Shown here: positions 6,393 through 10,706 of the stretch, in pieces
How the letters are laid out: each line of letters opens with the position of its first letter
How positions within the stretch are numbered: the first letter of the stretch is position 1
Origin: Pseudomonadota bacterium
GTDB lineage: Bacteria > Pseudomonadota > Alphaproteobacteria > Caulobacterales > Aquidulcibacteraceae
Direction of reading: 5' to 3'
Assembly: GCA_023461135.1 (NCBI GenBank)
Contig: JAEWNX010000146.1
Coordinates: 1-10,706 of the forward strand
DNA length: 10,706 nucleotides
Translations under genes and position numbers: made by a program
The notes under the pieces: model-generated
The model's database searches: none
Seen by the model: the letters and a program-made list of their open reading frames with translations, nothing else
What the model was told of the DNA's origin: nothing

Positions 6393-7045
6393 GCCGGCGC
6401 CGAACTCAACGCCGTCGTGAGCCGGTACTCGACGCGTTGGCCGCGAGCCGTGAACTCGCACCCGACCCAACGGCCCTGCGCATCGTACCAAAGGTCGACG
6501 GTGAGCGTGCCTTGCACGCGAACACGATCCGCTTGGATTCGCTGTCCTTCGACATCGATGGTCTCGCGGCCGACATTGGTCACGCGCACGCGCATCGGCT
6601 CGCCTGTCTGCGTGTCGATGAGCGTCATCGTCCCCGCCGGGGGCCGTGTCCACCACGAGGTGGGAAAAGCGCCGAGCGGAAACGTGTTTTCGCCCTCGGC
6701 GCCCGTTACGTGCAACCGCCCGTTCTGCAACGCCCCGCGCACCTGGATGCGCCGCCCATCCTTCAGCGTCGAACAATTCAGCCCCGCGAGCACGCCGTCG
6801 CTCCACGTCTCCGAGCATGTCTGCTCTAGCCGAAACACGGTGATCGGTCCGGCGCTGGCGCGCAGCGCCACGCGGCTAACGGCGCGCAGCGAATCCCCCA
6901 CGCCGGAAACGGTGATACTATGCTGTCCGAATGGCTGGCCGTTGCGCGTGACATCGAACACAAGCCGCCCCGAATCGCTGGGCGAGGCCGTGGCGGCCGT
7001 CGACAAACACAGAGCGGCCAGGGCCGCCAGGGACAAGGATCTCAT
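6389..7045 (-). CDS. DUF6134-like secreted protein of unknown function
   Basis: A 218-residue protein with a Sec signal peptide: Arg at residue 2, a hydrophobic core LAALAALCLS, and a likely signal peptidase I site after ATA (residue 20). The Cys at 13 is not in a lipobox. The mature part is beta-rich and repeats the pattern of the DUF6134 family: RLVFDVTRNGQPFGQHSITV near the start, TCSETWSDG and GVLAGLNCSTLKDGRRIQV in the middle, LIDTQTGEPMRVRV, and a final VDLWYDAQGRWVGCEF. Three cysteines remain after processing, so a periplasmic disulfide is possible. No enzymatic motif is seen. The ribosome site is very strong: AAGGAGGT ends 4 bases before the ATG. The gene converges on cfa, overlapping its stop, and is divergent from sseA. 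The family match is from pattern memory; a lipid-related role is suggested only by the neighbour. Confidence 0.82.
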   Translation of the reverse strand: MRSLSLAALAALCLSTAATASPSDSGRLVFDVTRNGQPFGQHSITVSGVGDSLRAVSRVALRASAGPITVFRLEQTCSETWSDGVLAGLNCSTLKDGRRIQVRGALQNGRLHVTGAEGENTFPLGAFPTSWWTRPPAGTMTLIDTQTGEPMRVRVTNVGRETIDVEGQRIQADRVRVQGTLTVDLWYDAQGRWVGCEFTARGQRVEYRLTTALSSAPA

Positions 7046-7071
7046 CGCGACCTCCTTTTCCCCCGTACGCC

Positions 7072-7091
7072 TGATCCGAGCCTTCGGATCA
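7072..7091. promoter_or_regulatory. Perfect dyad between the DUF6134-like gene and sseA; operator or leader hairpin
   Basis: TGATCCGA (7072–7079) and TCGGATCA (7084–7091) are exact inverted repeats around GCCT. The element lies 27 bases upstream of the DUF6134-like start and 76 bases upstream of sseA, in the 121-bp divergent intergenic region. No gene ends nearby, so it is not a terminator. It may be a repressor binding site or a stem-loop in the leader of the minus-strand gene. Confidence 0.5.
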
Positions 7092-7131
7092 TCGGCCTGA
7101 ATCTGGCGTGAATGGGGCCGCGCCGTTTCAG

Positions 7132-7158
7132 TTGAAGCCCACGTCCCACGGGTTTAGC
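7132..7158 (+). promoter_or_regulatory. Candidate sseA promoter implying a leaderless or near-leaderless mRNA
   Basis: TTGAAG (7132–7137) and TTTAGC (7153–7158) are spaced by 15 bases. A transcript would start at about 7165, within 2 bases of the sseA ATG at 7167. The absence of any Shine-Dalgarno before that ATG fits a leaderless message, which is common in alphaproteobacteria. The spacer is short and the -10 weak. Confidence 0.3.
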
Positions 7159-7166
7159 GTTCGTTT

Positions 7167-8021
7167 ATGACAAATCCCGCCGATCCGATCGTCTCCTGCG
7201 CCTGGCTCGCCGAGCGGCTCGATGCGCCTGACATCCGCGTGATCGACGCGAGCTGGTTTCTGCCCAACGATCCGCGCAACGCCAAAGCGCTCTACGCCGA
7301 GCGGCGCATCCCCGGCGCCGTCTTCTTCGACATCGACGATATCGCCGATCACGATACGGATTTGCCGCACATGCTGCCGCGCCCGGAGGTGTTCGCTTCG
7401 CGCATGCGCAAACTCGGCGTCGGCGACGGCTTGCGCATCGTCGTCTACGACAACCAGGGCATTTTCTCCTCCGCGCGGGTGTGGTGGACGTTCCGCGCGA
7501 TGGGCCACGACGACGTCGCCGTGCTCGACGGCGGCTTCCCCGCCTGGGAACGCGGCGGCTACCCGATCGAGGAAGGCCCGCCGCGGCCGCTGAAGGAACG
7601 CCACTTCACCGCGCGCATGCGCACTGATCTCGTGCGCGATCTTTCCGACATGCAACGCATCGTCGCCGGCGGCAAAACGCCAGTCTTTGACGCTCGGCCT
7701 GCCCCACGCTTCCGCGGCGAAGCGCCAGAGCCGCGGCCCGGCTTGAAAAGCGGCCACATGCCCGGCGCCAGAAGCATCCCGTCCGGCGCGCTCGTCGATG
7801 AAAGCGGCATGCTGCGCTCGCGCGAGGAACTGCAGCGCATCTTCAGCGGCGCCGGCGCCGACACGACACAGCCTGCCGTCTGCTCCTGCGGCTCGGGCAT
7901 CACCGCCGCTGTTATCGCGCTTGCGCTTGCGCGGCTCGGCCGTTGGGACGCCGCCGTGTACGACGGCGCCTGGGCCGAATGGGGCGCACGCGACGACACC
8001 GCTATCGTGACGGGCGCCTGA
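7167..8021 (+). CDS. sseA: 3-mercaptopyruvate sulfurtransferase (two-domain rhodanese)
   Basis: A 284-residue cytoplasmic sulfurtransferase that moves the sulfur of 3-mercaptopyruvate, from cysteine transamination, to thiophilic acceptors via a persulfide. It has the usual two rhodanese domains: an inactive N-terminal one (about 8–125, with IPGAVFFDID, DLPHMLPRPE, IVVYDNQGIFSSARVWW) and a catalytic C-terminal one (about 160–278). The active loop reads CGSGITA with the catalytic Cys at residue 241. The CGSG type marks mercaptopyruvate rather than thiosulfate specificity, whose loop is usually CRKG. EPRPGLKSGHMPGA and YDGAWAEWGAR are also conserved. Length is normal. No ribosome site precedes the ATG. 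Its TGA overlaps the ATG of metC (TGATG at 8019–8023), so the two sulfur amino-acid genes form a tightly coupled pair. Confidence 0.94.
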   Translation: MTNPADPIVSCAWLAERLDAPDIRVIDASWFLPNDPRNAKALYAERRIPGAVFFDIDDIADHDTDLPHMLPRPEVFASRMRKLGVGDGLRIVVYDNQGIFSSARVWWTFRAMGHDDVAVLDGGFPAWERGGYPIEEGPPRPLKERHFTARMRTDLVRDLSDMQRIVAGGKTPVFDARPAPRFRGEAPEPRPGLKSGHMPGARSIPSGALVDESGMLRSREELQRIFSGAGADTTQPAVCSCGSGITAAVIALALARLGRWDAAVYDGAWAEWGARDDTAIVTGA

Positions 8022-9194
8022 TGGCGCGGCCGCCGCTCGACTTCAGCAAACTGCGTTTCGAAACGCGCCTCGCCCACGCCGGCCGCGACCGCACCCGCTC
8101 GGAAGGCGCCGTCAACCCGCCTGTCCAGCGCGCCACGACGCTGCTGATCGACGACACTGACGATCTCTATGGCGCGTCGAAAAAAACGTACGGCATCGAC
8201 GGCATGGCCGTGCAAGAGGCGCTGCGCGAGGCGCTTGTCGCCATCGAAGGAGGCGCTGGGGCAACGCTTACGCCTTCCGGTCTCTCCGCCTGCACGCTGG
8301 CGCTGATGACAATCGCCAAGTCCGGCCGTGAAATCCTGGTGACCGACGCGCTCTATGCGCCGACGCGCCGCTTCTGCGAGACCGCGCTGAAGCGCTTCGG
8401 CGTCAAGACGCGCTACATCGATCCGCGCATCGGCGCAGGCATTGCCGATCTCATCACCGACGAAACGTGCGGAATTTTTCTGGAATCGCCGGGCACGCAC
8501 ACGTTCGAGGTGGTGGATACGCCGGCGATTGCGTCCGCCGCCCGCGCGCGGAACATCCCGGTCGTCCTCGACAACACATGGTCTGCAGGCGTATTTCAAG
8601 CCGTTCGATCGCGGCGTCGACATCTCCGTACAGGCGCTCACCAAATACCAATCGGGGCACGCCGATGCTTTTGTCGGCGCGGTTCTGGGCAGCACGCCGG
8701 AATGGGCCGAACGCGTCAGTGCGACCAATAGGCAGCTCGGCCTCTTCGCCTCGCCCGACGATTGCTATCTCTTGCTGCGCGGTCTGCGGACGCTGAGCGT
8801 CCGGCTGGAACGCCAAAGCCTCTCGGCTTTGAAGGTCGCCCAATGGCTGGAGAAGCGGCCGGAAGTCGCGCGCGTGGTTCACCCCGCGCTTGCGTCGCAT
8901 CCCGCCCACGCCATCAGGAAACGCGACTTCACCGGCGCATCCGGCGTGTTTTCGTTCCAACTCAATCCCACGCCCGACGCGCGCGTGAAGGCGATGCTGG
9001 AAGGCTTCTCGATCTTCGCCATGGGCTTTTCCTGGGGCGGCTACGAAAGCCTGATCGTCCCGTCCGGCAAGGACATCCGCCGCGCGGTCACAAAGCCGCC
9101 CGCAGAGGGCGCGCTGCTGCGTCTTTCGATCGGCCTCGAACACCCGGACGATCTTATAGCGGACCTTGAGCAAGGCTTCGCGCGGCTCGCGTGA
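8021..9194 (+). pseudogene. metC: Cystathionine beta-lyase, interrupted by a frameshift at about 8591
   Basis: A PLP-dependent Cys/Met-metabolism lyase that cleaves cystathionine to homocysteine, pyruvate and ammonia. Two frames together give one normal protein of about 391 residues. Frame one runs from the ATG at 8021 through TYGIDGMAVQEALREAL, LTPSGLSACTLAL and VVLDNTWSAG to 8590, then becomes Arg-rich nonsense and stops at 8731 (236 residues). The second frame resumes at 8592 with YFKPFDRGVDISVQALTKYQSGHAD, containing the PLP lysine (codon 8643–8645, residue 209 if repaired), and continues through GFSWGGYESL and LRLSIGLEHPDDL to the stop at 9194. Compared with E. coli MetC DNTWAAGVLFK, one residue is missing at the join. 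The orphan base 8591 therefore points to a 2-base loss, for example one TA from GTATAT. As written the product lacks the catalytic lysine and should be inactive. A sequencing error is a real alternative. It is coupled to sseA by stop/start overlap. Confidence 0.83.
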
Positions 9195-9197
9195 GCA

Positions 9198-9274
9198 TGG
9201 CGACCCCAGTAGGACTCGAACCTACAACCGCCCGCTTAGAAGGCGGGTGCTCTATCCAGTTGAGCTATGGGGTC
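9198..9274 (-). tRNA. tRNA-Arg (anticodon TCT), CCA encoded
   Basis: The minus strand folds as a complete cloverleaf of 74 bases plus an encoded CCA. The acceptor stem is GACCCCA/TGGGGTC (7 bp, 9274–9268 with 9208–9202). The D arm is GCTC/GAGC around AACTGGATA. The anticodon arm is CCCGC/GCGGG with loop CTTCTAA, giving anticodon TCT (Arg, AGA/AGG codons). The T arm is GTAGG/CCTAC with loop TTCGAGT. The discriminator base is G. The 3' end lies only 3 bases from the metC stop on the other strand. Confidence 0.97.
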
Positions 9275-9281
9275 GCGGCTC

Positions 9282-9355
9282 GGGACTAGGGATGAGGGAC
9301 AAGGGACTAGTCAAGACGAGACGCGTGCAAACGCCCGGCCCGCGTCCCTCGTCCC
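9282..9355. repeat. Four tandem 7-mers with a downstream inverted copy
   Basis: GGGACTA, GGGATGA, GGGACAA and GGGACTA lie head to tail at 9282–9309. GTCCCTCGTCCC at 9344–9355 is the inverted copy of 9289–9300 with one mismatch (a G·U pair if the plus strand is transcribed). The 43-base spacer has its own ACGCG/CGCGT arms (9321–9325, 9341–9345). The block fills the space between the NDUFS4-like gene stop and the tRNA. Confidence 0.6.
9287..9314 (-). promoter_or_regulatory. Candidate promoter of tRNA-Arg
   Basis: On the minus strand TTGACT (9314–9309) is a good -35 hexamer. The -10 position 16–17 bases on (TCCCTA or CCCTAG) is poor. The predicted start at about 9280 is 6 bases before the mature tRNA 5' end, a sensible distance. 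The element is embedded in the GGGACNA heptamer array. Confidence 0.33.
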
Positions 9356-9362
9356 CGGGCCC

Positions 9363-9668
9363 TCAGTGCGACCAGGGCTCTCTTCTGCGGAACGCGAAAT
9401 TGTCGCTGTACGACTTGATGTGACGCTTCACTTCGGGCGGGTCGATCACCTGATGCGGGATGCTGTTTTCGCGCGCGAACTGAATCGCGGCCTCTTTCGT
9501 GTCGAAGTCCAAACGCACTTGGCCTTTGGTGTCGGCGGAGCTGATCCAGCCCATCAGCGCGTCGGGACGCAGCGCCCGCGCCGGTTCGAACTCAAGCCGC
9601 CAGACTTTGGCCAGAGCCTTGCCGGACTGCATGGCGTTCTTCGGCGGCTGATAGATTCGCGCGAGCAT
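9363..9668 (-). CDS. NDUFS4-like accessory subunit of respiratory complex I
   Basis: A 101-residue protein of the ETC complex I subunit family (PF04800 type, mitochondrial NDUFS4/AQDQ homologue), a peripheral-arm accessory subunit of NADH:ubiquinone oxidoreductase found in alphaproteobacteria. Family features: KVWRLEFEP (21–29), LMGWISSADTKGQVRL (38–53), FDTKEAAIQFARENSI (55–70), KSYSDNFAF (85–93) and the terminal PWSH. Length is normal for the bacterial form, which lacks the mitochondrial targeting peptide. GAGAGG lies 5 bases upstream of the ATG, supporting the start. No other complex I gene is in the window, so it is encoded away from any nuo cluster here. It sits downstream of the hup terminator and upstream of tRNA-Arg on the same strand. 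Confidence 0.92.
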   Translation of the reverse strand: MLARIYQPPKNAMQSGKALAKVWRLEFEPARALRPDALMGWISSADTKGQVRLDFDTKEAAIQFARENSIPHQVIDPPEVKRHIKSYSDNFAFRRREPWSH

Positions 9669-9712
9669 TTCGTCCTCTCGTCTCGGCGAGCTACACGAGC
9701 GCAGCGCAAATG

Positions 9713-9737
9713 AAAAGGGCGGCCGACCGGCCGCCCT
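9713..9737 (-). terminator. Intrinsic terminator of hup
   Basis: AGGGCGGCCG and CGGCCGCCCT (9716–9725 and 9728–9737) form a perfect 10-bp GC-rich stem. On the minus strand it is followed directly by TTTTC. It begins 21 bases after the hup stop and ends 44 bases before the next gene's start, so it separates the two transcription units. Confidence 0.85.
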
Positions 9738-9758
9738 CCGTGGTTTTCAGCGCCGCCC

Positions 9759-10031
9759 TCACTTCAGCGATTCCTTTAGCGCCTTCCCGGGTTTGAAACG
9801 CACTTTCTTGCCGGCGGGCACGATAACCTCTTCTTTGGTCTGCGGATTGCGCGCGGTGCGCTGCGCGGTGTCCTTCACATCGAACACGCCAAAGCTCGGC
9901 AGACGGATGTCCTCGCCACGCTTCAGCGCCGACGTGATCGCGTCAAACACCGCGTTGACCGCCTCTTCGGCTTTCATCTTGGAGTCGCTCATGCGCTCTG
10001 CGACGTCCGCGACCAATTCCGCCTTGTTCAT
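9759..10031 (-). CDS. hup: DNA-binding protein HU
   Basis: A 90-residue histone-like HU protein, a nucleoid-associated dimer that bends DNA without strong sequence preference. MNKAELVADVAERM opens the helical dimerisation half, the conserved PSFGVF lies at 45–50, and the DNA-gripping beta arm contains RNPQT at 61–65, whose proline intercalates between bases. The end reads VPAGKKVRFKPGKALKESL, as in standard HU. Length is exactly that of the family. GGGGGT about 6 bases before the ATG is the ribosome site. A weak promoter (TTTTCG at 10145–10140, 17-base spacer, TACAAA at 10122–10117 on the minus strand) could begin just past lon, giving a leader of about 80 bases that contains a perfect hairpin. 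The lon–hup order is common in proteobacteria, and both genes have their own terminator here. Confidence 0.97.
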   Translation of the reverse strand: MNKAELVADVAERMSDSKMKAEEAVNAVFDAITSALKRGEDIRLPSFGVFDVKDTAQRTARNPQTKEEVIVPAGKKVRFKPGKALKESLK

Positions 10032-10095
10032 TTTGAACCCCCGTTCACAGCCGTTCCCGGCGCTATCGGGGCGACGCTAGGGGCAATTCGCGCGG

Positions 10096-10115
10096 CGGCG
10101 CAAGCTTTTGCGCCG
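10096..10115. promoter_or_regulatory. Perfect 8-bp hairpin in the hup upstream region
   Basis: CGGCGCAA (10096–10103) and TTGCGCCG (10108–10115) are exact inverted repeats around GCTT. On the plus strand TTTTG follows, which looks like an intrinsic terminator, but no plus-strand gene ends here. On the minus strand it lies 38 bases after the lon stop and 64 bases before the hup start, with no T-run. It may be an operator, a leader structure for hup, or a block to antisense transcription entering lon. Confidence 0.5.
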
Positions 10116-10141
10116 TTTTGTACGGCATTGTTGCGCGTGCG

Positions 10142-10169
10142 AAAACGTGCGCCCTAGTGGGGGCGCACG
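10142..10169 (-). terminator. Intrinsic terminator of lon, overlapping its stop codon
   Basis: On the minus strand CGTGCGCCC and GGGCGCACG (10169–10161 and 10154–10146) form a perfect 9-bp stem followed by TTTTC. The TAG stop codon (10156–10154) starts in the 6-base loop and reaches the first base of the downstream arm. The upstream arm therefore encodes the last residues of Lon. Confidence 0.82.
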
Positions 10170-10706
10170 CCTTCGAGATCGGTTCCGCCATCCGTCTTGC
10201 GGTTCTCGGCGAGTTCCTCCTCGTCGGTCCACTCGACCGGCGTGAGCGGGCGTGTGAGCGCCTTGGCGAGCACCTCGTCGACGGTGGACACGGGGATGAT
10301 CTGGAGACCTTGCTTCACGTTGTCGGGGATGTCTTCAAGATCCTTCTCGTTGTCCTGCGGGATCAGCACCGTCTTGATGCCGCCGCGCAACGCGGCGAGC
10401 AGCTTTTCCTTCAGGCCGCCGATCGGCAGCACGCGTCCGCGCAGCGTGATCTCGCCGGTCATGGCGATATCCTTGCGGATGGGGTTCTGCGTCATCACCG
10501 AGACGATCGCCGTCGCCATCGCCACGCCCGCGGACGGGCCGTCCTTCGGCGTTGCGCCTTCCGGCACGTGCACGTGGATATCGCGCGTGCGGAACACGGG
10601 CGGCTTCACGCCGAATGCAAGCGAGCGCGAGCGGACGTAGGACGAGGCGGCCGAGATCGACTCCTTCATCACGTCGCGCAGATTGCCCGTGACCGTCATT
10701 TTGCCC
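10154..10706 (-). CDS. lon: Lon protease, C-terminal part (gene begins outside the window)
   Basis: ATP-dependent serine protease that degrades misfolded and regulatory proteins in the cytoplasm. Only the C-terminal proteolytic domain is visible, about 184 residues, and the frame is open to the window edge. The catalytic Ser lies in PKDGPSAG (Ser codon 10534–10532). The catalytic Lys is the second Lys of GGLKEK, 43 residues later, the same spacing as Ser679–Lys722 of E. coli Lon. [39 protein letters not shown] and the [16 protein letters not shown] segment are all textbook. The tail after VDEVLAKAL is variable and acidic, ending GVRPH. An internal ATG at 10699 is not a start, because the frame and homology continue upstream. 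HU, one of Lon's known substrates in E. coli, is encoded next door. Confidence 0.97.
   Translation of the reverse strand, partial: GKMTVTGNLRDVMKESISAASSYVRSRSLAFGVKPPVFRTRDIHVHVPEGATPKDGPSAGVAMATAIVSVMTQNPIRKDIAMTGEITLRGRVLPIGGLKEKLLAALRGGIKTVLIPQDNEKDLEDIPDNVKQGLQIIPVSTVDEVLAKALTRPLTPVEWTDEEELAENRKTDGGTDLEGVRPH

Noticed and set aside
5649..6818. 389-codon open frame on the minus strand across cfa and the DUF6134-like gene
   Set aside because: It overlaps two well-supported genes, has no recognisable motifs, and is the Ala/Asp/Glu/Arg-rich shadow expected opposite high-GC coding DNA.
6983..7045. Lipoprotein signal in the DUF6134-like protein
   Set aside because: The only cysteine in the signal region follows Leu (LAALC), which is not an acceptable lipobox; an ordinary signal peptidase I site fits better.
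8579..8600. Programmed ribosomal frameshift in metC
   Set aside because: No slippery heptamer or following stem is apparent, and one residue is missing from the family alignment at the join, which points to lost bases rather than recoding.
7559..8728. 389-codon minus-strand frame opposite sseA and metC
   Set aside because: Antisense to conserved rhodanese and lyase motifs; composition is that of a shadow frame.
9198..9274. tRNA-Arg as an integration (attachment) site
   Set aside because: No integrase, direct repeat of the tRNA 3' end, or foreign-looking genes are visible on either side.

Overview
The window reads as ordinary chromosome from a GC-rich alphaproteobacterium. The lineage is inferred from gene content: a bacterial homologue of the mitochondrial complex I accessory subunit NDUFS4, a lon–hup pair, an sdhE–mfd pair divergent from recG, and a DUF6134-type secreted protein. 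Caulobacterales or Hyphomonadaceae relatives seem most likely, but no 16S or other decisive marker is present.

Layout. (1) 1–2767, DNA repair and SDH maturation: the N-terminal end of mfd and all of sdhE on the minus strand (stop/start overlap), divergent from recG on the plus strand. (2) 2772–7045, mostly envelope genes: a class I SAM methyltransferase (minus, convergent with recG, 4 bp apart), a very basic one-helix membrane protein with no known function (plus), a WaaE/LgtF-like GT2 glycosyltransferase, a cyclopropane-fatty-acid-synthase-family enzyme, and a convergent DUF6134-like exported protein whose stop overlaps the cfa stop. (3) 7046–9194, sulfur metabolism: sseA and metC overlap by one base. 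metC is interrupted by a frameshift at about 8591 that separates the substrate-domain start from the catalytic lysine. (4) 9198–10706, all minus strand: tRNA-Arg(TCT) with encoded CCA, an NDUFS4-like complex I subunit, HU with its own intrinsic terminator, and the C-terminal protease part of lon, whose terminator encloses its stop codon.

Nothing here amounts to a clear new multi-gene system: there is no CRISPR array, transposase, phage or toxin–antitoxin cassette. The items most worth a second look are the metC frameshift, the 169-residue Arg-rich membrane protein, the perfect dyad between the DUF6134 gene and sseA, several palindromic or tandem intergenic elements, and substitutions at positions that are catalytic in E. 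coli Cfa. All homology statements come from recognising motifs by eye; no database search was run.
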